Positions 43,234 to 59,222 of a stretch of DNA of 64,000 nt are shown in pieces. The DNA is from Gonium pectorale (taxonomy: Eukaryota; Chlorophyta; Chlorophyceae; Chlamydomonadales; Volvocaceae). The notes under the pieces are model-generated. The model was not told the DNA's origin. It was given only the letters and a program-made list of their open reading frames with translations, and did no database searches. Location of the stretch: NCBI GenBank assembly GCA_001584585.1, contig LSYV01000006.1:2900270-2964269 (forward strand), in the 5' to 3' direction. Position 1 is the stretch's first letter. Each line of letters begins with the position of its first letter. The position numbers and the translations under genes were made by a program.

Positions 43234-44491
43234 CCTGCCTGCTGTTGCGCACTCCGGCAAATGCCAAGAAGTCGGAGAAGATCCTAGAAATTCTAGCTGT
43301 GCAGGTCCAGGCCTAAGCAACTAGTAGAAGCAGAATTAAGAGCATTCCAGCGCCATACTGATAGTAAGCAAAGGTAAACCGATAGTGTGGTCGGGTGACT
43401 ATGAGACTGGTTTGGTTAGGGTGGGTCTACTAGAATTGGGTTTTGTCAAGGTATAATGCATATATCGATTTGACCCATCGAAGGGCAAGGATGCGCATGG
43501 ACGATGTCGTACATCCGTAGGCGTGTCACTGTGGCTGCATACGGGCGTGTCCGGAGCAGCAAGCGGAATCTAGCATGGTTCCCTTTGGCAAGCTTACCCG
43601 TGCCTTTCATTCTCCAGCGCCTGACCAAGGAGCGGGGAAGAGGCAGCCAACTTTGTCATGGATATTGGATCAGCCCGTCATGTCCACAGCGTTGCATGCC
43701 GGTTAGGGAGTAAGCAAGATCCAAGTCGGGGCCGTCAAATCGCGCTTCAGCCCGACACACGTCCCGGAGACGGATGGGGAACCGGAGGCCGTGCCGGCGT
43801 GTAATGAGCTTACACCAAATCAAAGCCAGCCCACACGGACCTGCTCACCCTTCATGTCCATTTCGGACACATCGCAGCTCGATGACTACACACACACGTC
43901 CTCCTCCCTAGTCCCGAACAGCAGCAGTTGCTCAGCAATCTTTATGTGTTGCGATTGGTGGGGTCCGAAAACTAGGCAGTGGTCACCCCTGGCCAGACCT
44001 GAAGCGAAGCCGTCTCGGCTCAGGAGTCAGAGCGGCTGCAGCACGTGCATCATGCCTACACTGGTGAACTGGTCCCGTGCCATATGCAAATTGGAGTTCA
44101 CAGAATACTGTCTCACGGCACTCCACCTACCGCAGTTCTATCGCCCAATCTCCGCACGGGAGCACGTGCAGAACCCCGAAGTGCTTGATCCCGCGCGCCT
44201 GACACGTCGACGCGCTGCTGCCGCACGCGTCAAGGGTCCCCCACGAGGGCTGCGCTATCAGCGTCACATCGCAAAGCAAGGCGCGTGACAGGCGCCTCGA
44301 TCCGTAACATGCCCCGCAGGCCAAAAAAAGCAGCACCAGCGACAGGCGAGCTCAGCGGCATCCTGCCGGGGCTCACCCACGCCTGCCCGCTGGCCGACCA
44401 CAAACGCTCGTAACCTTGATTCCTCCAATTGTCAAGTAGCCTGGACAGGGCCCTTTGCCGCGTCCGGCGCAGAAACGCTGTCCTTAGCGCT
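43234..44491. other. CXIP4-like promoter and ASADH 3' UTR
   Basis: Both flanking genes are on the minus strand. The right part is the 3' UTR of the dehydrogenase, with TGTAA at 43810-43814; the left 0.6 kb is presumably the CXIP4-like promoter. A 165-codon plus-strand frame (43791-44288) has no domain and lies antisense to the UTR. Confidence 0.5.
43810..43814 (-). terminator. Candidate poly(A) signal of the ASADH gene
   Basis: TGTAA on the minus strand, about 680 bp after the TAA at 44492-44494. Confidence 0.45.
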
Positions 44492-47272
<2,781 letters not shown>

Positions 47273-47586
47273 GTTTTACTGCTAAAGTGAACTAGTGCGG
47301 GAAAAGGGATTGGTAAGGGCATGCGGGGTGCAAAACGCAGTGCTTACCCGTACGGGAGTCAGTTTTGGCTTGGGAGCAGCTGGCCTCTGTCGACACAGCG
47401 TCGCTTGCCAACACGGTGTACATACAATGCATTATCATATATGCCATGTAGTGAATTTGACCGCGGCCCGGCCCTTCTTTGCTGCCTGGGGTAGACAAGC
47501 TAGGCACGGCTATGTCCCGTGGGGACGTTTCATACTGACCAAGTAGCAGGAGCACAGGACCGCTTGTTGGGAGCCGGGAGGACCTC
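47273..47586. promoter_or_regulatory. Divergent promoter, ASADH / large coiled-coil gene
   Basis: 314 bp between opposite start codons. AT-rich patch near 47427-47450 (CATTATCATATATGCC). No named element recognised. Confidence 0.55.
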
Positions 47587-50500
47587 ATGGCAGCTGCTCC
47601 CGACGAACGCTTTCAGAGGCTCCGGGAGGAGAATGAACGGCGTCGCAAGTGAGCCGAGCCGCGCAGCATTGAGCAGTGCCTGCTGTTACGACAGCCAAGG
47701 AACACGGGGAGGTCCGCATAGGGCTGTTGCTGTTGCCGAGCGCGTGCTGCCCGGCTTTGCTGCACAGGAAGAAAGAGGAGGAGGAGCGGCGGCGGAAACA
47801 GGAGGAGGAGCAGAAGGTGGGCATACGGGTGGAGCGGTGGAAGGGGCTGGACGTTGGGGAGCAACGTCCGCACCTCCGGCAGGTGTCGCTGCGTGCCAAA
47901 CCGCGTCGTAACTGATATGGCACATTGTCCATATATGCCAGCCTTACCGTGAGAATGTAGGCCAACTGTAACCCAGCAGCTCGAGCGTTACATGTGGGTA
48001 CGGGCGAGTAATCGCTGAGGCCTGACGGCGTGACCCCGGCTCCCTTCCAGGCCAAGGATGCTCTTGAACGGCGTCGCGTGGAGCGCATGGAGCAGGACGA
48101 GCGCATGCGGAAGCCCTGGCAGCAACCACCAGCGCCCAAGAAGCCCATCCTGCGCAAAGGTGCCAAGCAGAAGCCCGTGCAGGTGTGCGGGCCATCTTGG
48201 GACATCCAGTGTCCCGCGCCATTTATGTACATATTGTGGGGGGAGGCGCACATGGTGGCTATGCTATTTTGCACAGTTACTTCCATGCACCTTCATCAGA
48301 TGGCCAGCTGCCTGTCTGCCAGCACGCCGGGGCTAACGCCTCTAATCAAGGCCTATGGCTGGTGTCACCGGCAGGCCAGCAACCCGGCGGTGGACCCTGT
48401 GCGCCAGTCCATGTCAGAGGAGAAGCGCCGGGAGCACCGACAGGGCTTGCAGGCCTTCATACGACAGCAGCGGCAGGCAGCAGTGTCGAAGGTGGGGGGG
48501 CACAGGCAGCCCGAACCCGTCACGGCGATAATTGCAGTGCCCCTGTCCGAGGTACAGAGTTTGTCGTTAATTAGCGTGCATTCACGTCCAGCGCGACGAT
48601 AGTGCGCCAGTCCTGCTGTGTTAGGTAGCATACTGCTCCGGTAAGTGGGCTCATGCAGCTGCACTTCTTTGCTATCTCCTCAGCCAAGACGCCTTGCGCT
48701 TGCTCATGTGGATTGGTATCCTGTGCAGACGCCAAAGGGAGAGAACGGCCCGCCGGTGGTGCCGCTGACATGGGATGAACTGCGCCTGGCGGCGGAGGCA
48801 GGCTTCGATGAGCTGCTCCGCCAGCAGGACCTAGAGGTGGGGTATAGGACATGGAAGCGAACAGCCACTGGCGTGCGTCTGCCCGCCTGTTTCATTCTAA
48901 GAACAGCTGTTGGGCTACGGCCTTACGGCCAGGTGAACCTATGTTGCGTCTCTACCCTCGTAGTAAGTGCGGGTGTCCCGTGGGCGGCTTATTGGCGTTC
49001 CTTGTTCGCTTGGCATGCTCAGCGCCTTTCCTACCACTCGTCCCGTTCTGCAGGAAGAGCAGCGTGCGTTGCAGGACCCGCCCACACGTGCCGCAAGACA
49101 CCGTACTCCGTCCAAAAGCCCATTTCGAGGCGCGCCAGGTATCTTGTGCTATTCAGGTGGCAAGTTTCCATGTACATGTCTTTACAGCATATGCGATGTG
49201 CCGTCCATGCTCACTCTGCCTGTTGCTATTCGCAGCTCCGCCCATGGAGACAGTACAGATTGCGCTGGTGCCCACGCACAACGGACAGCCGGTGGCGTCA
49301 GGTACATCCTCGGTAGCAGGCATGGCCGGAGGCCTGTCGCCAAGCGGCACAGGCTCTTCTGGAGCGGCTGCAAGCAGCTACAAGTTCAGTGACGCTCATG
49401 GCGCTCAGGGCGCCCCAGCCGGGTCAGTGGCGGCGATTCACGCTCGGGCAGACGAGGATCTGGATGATGGCAGCGATAATGGCACGGAGGCACCCCCGGT
49501 CGCTGTGCTGTACCCGCCTCCCCCAGGGCATGCTCCTGAGCGGGGCAGCTGGGCTGACAGCGCAGCGGGTGCACTTGGCGACGGCATGGCCTGCGCCGAC
49601 GCGGCGCAAAGCGTTGCTAGCTCTGGCGGCCTGCGGCGCGGGGTCACAGTAGCTACCAGGTACCGCGCCGCGCCGCTGGATGCCGCGTCGCTGGACATGC
49701 AGCTGGCGTGCCCGCCCGACGCGCCCCGGTCGCCACGCAGCCCCCGCGAAAGGCAACCGCTTCCGGGGCCGTATGACGCACCGTCGCCGCAGCAGTGGCC
49801 ACGCGAACCCCCGGCTGATCCGCTGGAGGCGAGCCTGCTAGCTGATAACAAGCTGGCGGCGCTGCAGGAGGCGGACGGCTTCCGTCTTGCGTCACCTCGT
49901 GGTGCTGCTCAGCGCCAACAGACCCAGCAGGAGGCTCAGCTCCAGCAGCAAAGCAGCGACCCACAGGCGCAGGCAGCGCCCCAGCAGCAGGCCAGTGCCG
50001 ATCAGAAACCGTCTCGTCGCGTATGGGCGGTGCCCACACCTGCTGCGGCTGTACCAGAGACGTCGCACTTTCGCAACGTTGAAGGTGCAGTTGAGTTGCC
50101 TCCGCCTGACACCGTTATGCCACTGGGACAAGGTGGCAGCCCGCAGGAGTCCATGGGGGCCGGGCAGGTGACGGCAATTGTGCACCACAGCATCGGCGTT
50201 GGAGACAGCGGCGGTCCCGGGATGTGGCAGCATGTATCGCCTCGTGGTACGGCCGACGGCCACCTCGGAACGAGCGCTGCTGGCAGCCCGGATGTTGGGT
50301 TGCTGCCGTCGCAACTGCCAGAGCACGAGGAGGGCGGCATAGACTGGCAGACGCCATCTGCTCACAGGCTGCAGGCGGCCCTGGTCGACGCCAGCGCTGA
50401 CCTGGTCCGGTTCTCCTCTCCCATTGTCCAGGCGGATGCCGGCAGCGATGTCAGCTCACCGGGTGCTGCATACGGCGGGCCGACGCGGGGGTCGCCTGGA

Positions 50501-53500
50501 CTAGCGCAGGAGCAGCAGGTTGCAAGCCCGCAGGGCAAGCGGGAGCACGCAGGTCCAGCGGGCCATTCGGATGGCGCATCGACTTCAGAGGAGTGTCCGA
50601 AGGCGGTTGAAAACAGCATACGCGTAGCCGAGCAGCAGGTGCGGCGCTCCATGCCGATGTCGCAGCCTAAGCCGGAGCCGCCAGGGCATGAGGCTATTTC
50701 GGCGCTGTCAAAGTGCAGCTCCCAGGTTTCGCTGGAAGGCAGCATGGAGGGTCCCTCTTCCGGCGCGAGGTGTAGCCTGGCAGCGCCAGTTGGTGACGAC
50801 GCGATCCGGGTGGCTAGGGGGTCGGCCACAAGGGTAACAGCCGTGGACGCTGCGCCTGGACTGGATTCGCCGGAGCAAGCACGGTTTTCGGCATCGGGCC
50901 CGCTTGAGCCGCAGCAACGCTTGGATACGCATCAGCCAGGGCCTTTGGAGCATGAGCTGCAGCAGCAGCAGCAGCAGCTTTTGCCGCCAATTGCAGGCTC
51001 CAGGCCCTCGTCGGGCTCCTTGCGGCTCCCACCATTGCCGAACGGCCTGCAAGCCGCCACGCCACCCGCCGGCCTTCCGCCGCTCCAAGGCCCCGGCGTC
51101 GTTGCGCCTGCGTGCTCCACGGCTCCTTCGCAACCTCAGCGGACAGGGGCGGCGCTGTCGCCGGCACAGGCCCCGCCCATGCGGGCGCCATCACCGCCGG
51201 CATCGCCGCCGCGCAACGTCACGCCCCAGCGCTATCACCGCCAGCTCTCGGCCTCGGCCGTGCCTACTGCTGGTACAGCTGGCGCCGTGGCAGCAGCAGG
51301 TACCACGTCGCCGCGCCCGCTGTCGGCCGACCAAACCGATAGCCAGGCTACCCACCATCTTGCAACTAGCGAGGTGACAAGGCGCCTGCCGCCGTCATCG
51401 TCTCCCATCGTGCCGTCGGCGCCGGCTCCACTTGCGATACTGCTGGTTGCGGAGCCTGCGCCCGTGGCGCCGCCGGCCCCTACGCCTGCCAGTCCAAGGA
51501 AACCCGGCATGGTGGCCATGACGCCCGCCTCGCCCAGCCGCCATGCGGGGCCGCCGGTTCAACCGTCGGCGCCGGCTCATACAAAGACGGCAGCGCAGGC
51601 GCTTGCCGGAGTGGCCACATCTGGGCAGGTGCCAGTCCCGCCCCCAGTGGCATCAGCGTCTGCATCGGCCGTTGGTGCTGTCCATCTAAGCGGAAGGCAT
51701 ACTGCCCAAGGCCTCGCAGAGGACGTGCGCCCTAGCGATCCGCATCCGGCCTTCACGGCACGAGCGCAGGCGCCGACTTCAGTTGCACCATCCCTCGCCC
51801 GGCCTGCCACAGCTGCACGGGAGCCACCGGTTGTGGCGGAGGAGCCCAGCGAGGAGGATTTGGCTAGCTGCGGCGAAGGCACTGTCCTCGCATCAACCAG
51901 GCTGGGCGACGGCGTCCTGGGCAGCTCCGCGTCGTACCGTTTGGGGCCAGGGGCAGTGGCCGCCTCTTTGCTGGACCGGCCGCCGAGTACTGCAGAGGGC
52001 AGCGTCCTTTCTGGCAGCCACATCTCGGCACGCCCTGGGTCAGGTTCTGCGTCCATCTCTGGTTATGGCACCCGGCCGGGTACCGGGGCGGAGCAGCACT
52101 GTGGCTCTGGGTATCAAGCCTCGCTTCTGGACGACTCAGTCTCCAGCTTCGACTTCCGCCTTCGCTCCGCCGGCCCGTCGCGACCCGAATCGGCCACTTG
52201 CGCACAGCCGCCTCCCGCACGGTCTCTGCTTATCCACCCAACGATGAGCGAGAGCGGAGCCGGACACAAGGCGAACATGGGCGAGCTTTCAGGATTTGAG
52301 CATCGCCAGCTATACGGGGGCCGGGACCGTATAGATGCAGGAATGGGGCGCTCAAGGGCAGCTCCCTCTGGCCAAGGCTCGGTCATGACCTCGGGTGTTG
52401 GGTCGCGGGCTGACCAGGTCAGCTTGGCGGCTACCGTTCCCAATGCATTCCAGGTGCTGCAACCGCCTGTCAGGCCCGGCCGTATTAGGGAAGATGATAA
52501 TATGGACGCGGACAACCAACCATTTGTCGAAGAGCCTGTCAACGACCCGGAGGCAGCGGACGCAGAGGCGGAAGGCCTGCAGGGTGGCGCTCAGCTGCAG
52601 ATCGACGGCGGCGGCGTTTACGAGGCTGCAGCCGCGACGGTCGTGCAGCCGCCTGTTGCGGCAGACTCTAGCCCATCTGGGGCGGGCCCCGCGCCGCACG
52701 CTCCGCCGGCTACAGGTGCCGCTCCGGATCCGGACCTGGACGATCTGATGCGTGAGATCCAGGCGCTGTCAGCGCTGCGCAAGGCTCTCAAGGCCGAGTT
52801 TGAGAGCTTGGGCCATGGCGAGGCTGTGGTGGGGCTGGACACGCTGTCTGCCCACTTTACGCCGCCTGAGGACGGTGGTGCGGGCGGCGCTCCTTACACG
52901 GCACCGACAGCAGCAGCGCAGCTTGTCGAGGAACGCATGCCGGCCGCACCCATGGCCGAGGTTCAGCCGCTGCCGCCGAATGCGCTGCCGGCGGCCGCGC
53001 CGTTGCTCCAGTGGAGTGTAACTGGCGTACAACCCACCGCTTCGGTTGTCCCGGCACGAGCTGCAGCACGGGGGTGGCACCCGCAACCACAACCGCCTTT
53101 GGCCCACGTTCAGCAGCCTCAGCAGGCCTTCTCCAGTGCGCCAGCTATGCCTGGTCCCAACACCGGAGCTGGAGCGGCTACAGTTGGCCCCACGGTGCAT
53201 CTGTCGACCATGCCAACTGCCGCTGCGGGTCCGCTTCCGGTCCATGCTGCAGCGGATTGGGATGATGCCGCTCCCAGCGCACAGATGGCCGCCACGGCAG
53301 TGGACCCTCATGGCCAATCTTTTGCGTTTCTGACAGCTGCGCACACAGCGGCAGCAACCGCCAACATGGCTGTTGCGGGCCTGCCGTCGGCGCAGGCGGA
53401 GGCGCTTGTGCCGCTGCCGGTCGCACCCCCGGTGGTGCCTGTGTCGGCGCAAGCTGCACCGCCATCCCCTCCGCTTGCGGCGCTGCAGTGGACCATACCC

Positions 53501-56500
53501 GTGAGTGACTCTGGTTCTGGCGGCAGCGGCGGTGTTGGGAGAAGGAGCCCTGCGAATGGCCTTGTGCCGCAGCGGGCTCCGCAAGCAAGCGGTGGAGGCG
53601 CAGGCAGCCCCTTGCCTACCAGCGGTGGCACCTCGTGGCCTACGAGCGCCAGCGGCTGCTCCACACCCACAAAGCCTTCTGGCACCCCGAGGCGCGGTGG
53701 CAGTTATGCGGCCCAGACGGGTAAGTATGTGATGCGGGAAGTGACTGCTCATATTGCGCACTGTCTCGGCTGTCATGCGGTGCTTTGTCGTGCCCGTCCA
53801 TCAGAAGTGCCCCTCACATCCAACCCCCTGCAGCGGCGGACACCTGCTTGGGAGGCGTCACACGCAGCGGCCAGACACACCTTGCCGCGGCCAATGCCAG
53901 CCGTGGCGGGGCTGCCCTGACCACGCCTGCGGAGCGTCCGTTAATCAACGAGGGCAGCTACGTGCAGGCCGCAATGCAGGTGCGCTCAAATTTTGTCTGC
54001 GGGTAACGCAATGGCAGAGCTCTATGCAGTGCCGTGGCCCATTTAAAAAATCGCACTTGGTATATCAATGCCCGCTGCAGGCAAGGGAGCGCGCCGAACG
54101 GGAGCGAGCTGCGCGTGAGGCCCTACAGGCCGAATCGGCTGCCGCCAAGGCCGCTGCAATGCTCCGTAGCAAGTCCGATAAAGCTGCCTTGGTGGTGACG
54201 GAGGGGAGCGCATCTCCTGCGGTGGCAACGGCCGGCAAGGAGCCAGGTCCGCTGGGCCCGAAGGCGCCCTCAACCATTGGGTCGTACGTGCGGCAGCCGT
54301 CACCGGCGCGGGTGACCGCGAGGTCGGCGTCAACCGGCCGCGGCAGTGAAGCGCCATCTGCTTCGGGGCCGCCGAAGGCCACTGGGAATGCGCAGCAGGT
54401 AGGGCGGATGGCAGTATTGTATGTATGCGTGGCTGAACACCCGGAGCTGTTTGAGACGGCCCCGCGGCTCGGCACCTGTTCTGCAGGAGTCTTTGACGGC
54501 GGGTGGCGCCGCCAAGCAGGCGTGGGGCACGCCCACGAGCTCCCGGCCCTCGCGTATTCCCACGCCGCCACGCGCCGTACCTGCCACACATGCCATGGCT
54601 TCTGATGGCGCCGCCGCTGCAGCTGCCGGCAAGCCATCTGAGGTGCCCCCGGCATCTAGCCTTGCCAAAGCGGCCGCCCCAGCACCGCGCGACTCCCTGG
54701 ACAGCGATCTGGACTTCCTGGAGCGCGCCTCGGATGCCTCCGACACGGAAACGGACTCTCCCAGCTCGTATGGCATCTCACAATCCCCGTCGCCGCCACC
54801 AGCGGCCTCCGCCCGCGAGGCATTATCGTTGCCTCCGGCGGGCGCAGCTGGCAGCTCTGGTAGCGCCGCTCGTGAGCGGCTTGACGTGGGGAGGCCCCGG
54901 CCGCTCCGCATCCCGCCCTCTGGGGCAGCTACGCCCGTGGGTGGCGCCAGTACGGCAAGCACGGTGGCCAGCCATGCAGTGCCGACTGGTGGGAAAGGCC
55001 CGGGAGCCGGCGGGCATGGCGGCGCGGCGGGGCGTCCAGGAGCGGGCAACAAGGCGGCCACGCCCTTCACCGCGGCCATCCGGGAGCTGATGGGCCTTCC
55101 AGGTGGGCAGGACGGAGGCGCGGGACGAGTTGTGGGAGTTTACTGGATCCAGGGAGTTTGCCCGCAGAAGCACCATTTCGTGCCTCGCAACGGTATCCAC
55201 ATGAAGCGTTTCCTTTGAATAAGCGCCAAAGCACCCTTACCAACACCCTGTGGCATTTGCCGTGCGCAGGGTCGGCTCCTCTTGAGCAGGCACGCCCTAT
55301 TGCCTCGGGCGCAAACGGTGGCCGCGTGGGCTTGCGTGGTGCTGCTGGCGGGCCGTGGCCTCAGCGGCTGAGCGCGGAGGAGGAGCAGCTGCTGGCGTCG
55401 CTCCAGCGCCTGGACGCAGACATACTGCGCAAGGCAAGGGAAATGGCGGTGGCTGTGCGCGCTCACGTAACGAACTCCTCCTGGTAGTTGTGTGCCGCGC
55501 ATTTACGGTATATGTTCATGGCGTCGAGCGACTTCGGTTTGGGTCTCATTGCCTGACATTTGCTTGCTGCTGATGCTCCTGCCGCAGGGCCTTTTGGCAG
55601 CGGGTCTTGCAAACGAGCCCCCGCCCGTTGCGGCAGCTCAGGGCAGCGGCGCTGCAGCCAAAGGCGGCGCATCCGGCAAAGGCAGGGCTGCAGGCGCCCC
55701 TGTCAAGGCGGCCGGTGGCGCCAAGGGCGGCGACCCGCTGAACAACACGTTGGCTCAGGATCAGCTGCGTGAGAGCCTGGAGAAGCTGGATCATCGGCTT
55801 GGGGCCCTGCGGAGAAAGATGGAGGGTGAGTCGGGATGGTGCCAAACGGGTGTCAGTGGTTGTTACGAGTTGCAGATGCGTGCACTTTGCACGCAAGAAA
55901 TGTGTTGTTGCGTTGCGTTCAGTGCTGGTTACACCCGTTCCAGCACTTTGGTCAGCAGCTTTTTGTTTCTAAGTTCCATTCTTTCTTAGCCCTGCACCTG
56001 AAGCTGCGCCGTATACCTATGCTTCCGTATCTGCCCCAGACCGCGCCTGCGTCCTGGGGATACCTTCCTCAGCTGCCTCCACGCCAACGGCCTCGGCACC
56101 AGCCGCACCACGGACGCAGCGAGACGCCACGCCGCCCCGTGACGAACGCCGGGGGCCGCCTGCCACCCTGGCAAAGTCGAGAACGCCCACGCCCAACAAG
56201 GCCAAGGCCATCCGCGACCAGCGGCAGCAGCAGCTGGGCGGCGGCCCAGGTGCCACGCCACCGCCGGCGCGGGCAGTGCCGGCGCCCTCGCCGCCCAAGC
56301 CCGCGTCAGCGCCGGTTGCCGGGTCCATTGCCCCTGCGCATGCCTCTCCACTGCCGCCGAAGGCATCTCCTGGTTCAGCAAATGGCGGGGCACACGCCGG
56401 TCCTTCAGCAGCGGGCCAGCCGCAAGGCATGCCGCCGCGCCCGCCCGCTGCTAAGGCTCCCTCGAGCGCTCCATCTGGTCCTGCAACCGTCAGCAACGCT

Positions 56501-57526
56501 GCGGCGCAGCAGCAGCAGCAGCAGCAGCTGTATGGCGGCATGCCATCGCAAGGCGGGATGCAGCCTGGAATGCCCATGATGCCGGTCCCGTACGGTGGCA
56601 TGCCGATGTATGGCATGCCATCGCAGCAGGCGAATGCGGGTATGCACAGCCAACCCTTTGGCCAAGGCCAGCAGCAGCAGCAGGTTGCGTACGTTGCGGC
56701 TGTACTGCCCAACGGCCAAGTCGCGTACGTCCCGCAGTACGTCAGCGGCCCTGGCGCACCTGGAGGCTTTCCAGGGGTCGGCTTCCAAGGCTACATGCAG
56801 GCGCCCCAGCAGCCGCAGCCCTATGCCATGATGATGGGCCAAGCCTCGCAGGGTGCAATGTTCCCCGGAGCGCAGCAGCAGTTCCCGCAGCACCTGCCAC
56901 AGCAGCCGGCGGGCGGGCCGATGCTGGCATGGGCTACAGGGCCGCAGGCGGGTGCCGGGGAGCAGCCCTGGAGCCACGTTGGGCACGGCTCCTCACCGCA
57001 GCAGCAGCAGCAGTACCTGCAGCACCAACACAACGGTGGCAATGCCCGTCCAAGCCTGTACTCGTTCGAACGGTCCGGGTCAACTGCACAAGTGCTGGTC
57101 GACGGTGGCGGTGGAGGCGGTGGAATGGGTTTGGGGCAGGCGCCGGGGCAGGCGCTGCAGCAGGCACCGCAGCCCTCTCAAGCACATCCATACGCGTCGC
57201 CACCGCCGCCAACAGGCCCGCTGCCGCACTACCACAGCACGGTAATGCGGACGCGCAGCTTTGGCAGCCGCGATGGGGAGGCAGCCGCCGCCGCAGCTGC
57301 GGCCGCAGGTGGATCGCAGGGCGCACACCCGCACCATGCGCAAGGCGGCGGCGAGCAGGCAGCTTCACGTCACGCGCCAGTGGACGCTGCCGGGCAATCG
57401 CACCCGGTGCAGTTCCAGACGTTCGGCCCGAAGGGCGGCAGCCGCGGTGTAGTGCCGGGTACGGGAGAATCCTCGGCTGAGGGTGGCGTTATAAAGGCAG
57501 TCAACATGGGCCTGTTGCTATCTTGA
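47587..57526 (+). CDS. Very large coiled-coil / disordered protein, function unknown
   Basis: Thirteen exons: 47587-47648, 47768-47816, 48051-48182, 48375-48491, 48729-48836, 49054-49138, 49236-53720, 53834-53979, 54081-54398, 54487-55102, 55270-55466, 55588-55825, 56040-57526. Phases close throughout, giving 2679 residues; exon 7 alone codes about 1495. The N-terminus is a highly charged helix (RFQRLREENERRR, then KEEERRRKQEEEQK and LERRRVERMEQDERMRK), followed by TWDELRLAAEAGFDELLRQQ. The long middle is Ala/Pro/Ser/Gln-rich and disordered. Further short coiled coils occur late: LDDLMREIQALSALRKALKA, ARERAERERAAREALQAESA, EEEQLLASLQRLDADILRKA and LRESLEKLDHRLGALRRKME. The C-terminal 480 residues are Gln/Gly/Pro-rich with Q7 and MPM/GMP repeats. 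The layout is like cytoskeletal or basal-body scaffold proteins, but no motif proves it. No membrane helix or transit peptide. Confidence 0.7.
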
Positions 57527-58344
57527 GGTGCAATCCTACGATGCAATCCGTCTTGGCGGTTGTATCTCGCGCTCCGCCTGGGTTAAAAGCTGGGTGCTGG
57601 ACTATCCGGCCATACTTGAGTTCTTGTATTTGGTTTTTCTGCAGCTGACGGTGCAGCCGCAAAGTATGCAGCTCACAAGCTTCGAATGCACCACGCGCTT
57701 AGTCTATCGGCAAGCACCATGTGCACCTGTCTACGTCAAAAGCGTCAGCGCGTTCTGTTGCCTGTCGAAACTGCTGGGTGCAACATGGGAGCTGTGAGCT
57801 CAGGGTACGACGTCCTGTGGGCATACTAGCCTACAATGTGATGATCACGAGGATAGTACGTGTACATTATGTACCTATGATTTGTGGCTCTATAGTAAAG
57901 AAAGGTTACGCCAGGGCTGGCAACTGCTTTGTGGTTTCATAAACGGATCCATCGCGCCGCGTGCCTTGATGGAGTTATTCCCATGAACGACGCCGGGTGC
58001 AGGCAAGGAGCCTGCGACATGCCTGCCTTGCAGTACATACCTGCACTTTTTTGTAGTACGACAGGAACGCCACTTGGTAATGATCGATGCGTTTGAGCCG
58101 ACGCGCTGTCCGGGGCAGCCCCGCTCCATTCAAGAGGCGTGCATGCCGTGTCGTCTTTGATTTTGTGGGAAAGCTCTTTGTTGGTACTACTACGCGCTCG
58201 GGCGTACGGGCGTACGCAACCGCCCGACTGCGATATCAGCAATACATAACGGCGTCACCGTCCTTCGTTTGTTGCCACCGGTTGCCAACAAGTTCCTCTC
58301 CTATGTCCGCTACGCTCCTATGAACCTCTATTCCCGACTTCCAG
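57527..58344. other. 3' flank of the coiled-coil gene
   Basis: No exon supported. No TGTAA was found on the plus strand here; the first is at 59032-59036, which would give an unusually long 3' UTR reading through the BTB pseudogene in antisense. Confidence 0.45.
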
Positions 58345-58712
58345 TCTTAGGCGACACAGCAGCAGGTCGAGCTGCACTTTTCGCCAGCGCGCACTCGCAG
58401 GTTCCTACAGGTCGTCTGTGCCCATCCCTGCGCACGCCAAGTGATCAAGCACCAGGGCGCTGCTCGCAGCTGCGTCCGCAAATGGAGCAGCGGACAGGTG
58501 TCGTTGCTCACTCTGACGCGGCACTAACGTACTACCGGTATTTGTTGCCAAACCACTGACATCCCAGACGACGGGGCTGCCATCATGGGGGTCTCCGCTG
58601 CCACAATAAGCATTTGGTGTGGAGCACCTGGTAGCCGCCCTTGCACATAATGAGCACGTTCGGCTCTACATCGCCGAGGAGCAACTCGCTGCTGCAGAGC
58701 TTACACAACTCG
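58345..58712 (-). pseudogene. Decayed copy of the BTB/POZ gene at 29361-30410
   Basis: The minus strand preserves blocks in the same order as the intact gene: SSELLLGDVEPNVLIM (intact SESLLSDVEPDVHIS), YQVLHTKCL (YQVLSLYSKCV), DGSPVVWDVSGL (DGAPVVWDVSGL) and FADAAASSALVLDHL (FADAAASSPLVFEDL). Then comes nucleotide-level similarity around GACGACCT and GTGCAGCTCGACCTGCTGCTG. Frame is broken by a stop after CLLWQRRPP, by at least one deletion of roughly 100 bp after DVSGL, and by later stops. Weaker similarity may continue to about 58250. It is a truncated, non-functional duplicate. Confidence 0.75.
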
Positions 58713-59222
58713 GACCCTTCTTCGGTCTTGGCCGAACCTTGCAACCACTGGGGAGAGGGGGGATGCAAATGACCCGAGGGTCGAAGTTCTGAGGCAAGAC
58801 CCGCAACCTTACGCCGTGTGCATGTAGCTCATGCTTGGACCTGAAGTCCCCGGAAAAGTTGACACAGGTTCAAAGAGAAGCAGAAAGATTGGTCGACACA
58901 ATCCGTGGAGTGTCCAATTCTGATACTAACACAATTTCTATATTACTAAATGTTCTGCTCGTATGCATCTGCTGTATGGCAGGGCCGTAAGGGCCCAAAT
59001 GCGGAAATGCCGGTGCGAAGAAACCACCAACTGTAACGTGCTTTACTTCACCTGACTCCAACATACTTCATATTGTGATAGAGTGTGTTGAAACGCGTTG
59101 CAATCTGTCTATCTGTGCGCAATATAGAGCTTGACCACAGTAACTATTCGATACAACAGGCTGCACGCGTAACGAAGGACGTAGCTCAGCATAATTGCAT
59201 ATCGTATGCGGCTGTAGGCGGC
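58713..59222. other. Intergenic, promoter side of the FASTK/OPR-like gene
   Basis: About 500 bp, AT-richer than exons. No gene seen. The part nearest 58713 may be degraded upstream sequence of the BTB pseudogene: CCCCCTCTCCCCAG on the minus strand resembles the BTB 5' acceptor. Confidence 0.45.

Noticed and set aside
43791..44288. 165-codon plus-strand frame
   Set aside because: Antisense to the ASADH 3' UTR, no domain, no conserved motif.
52769..53776. 335-codon minus-strand frame
   Set aside because: Antisense to the 1495-codon exon of the large coiled-coil gene; Arg/Cys-rich shadow typical of GC-rich codon complement.
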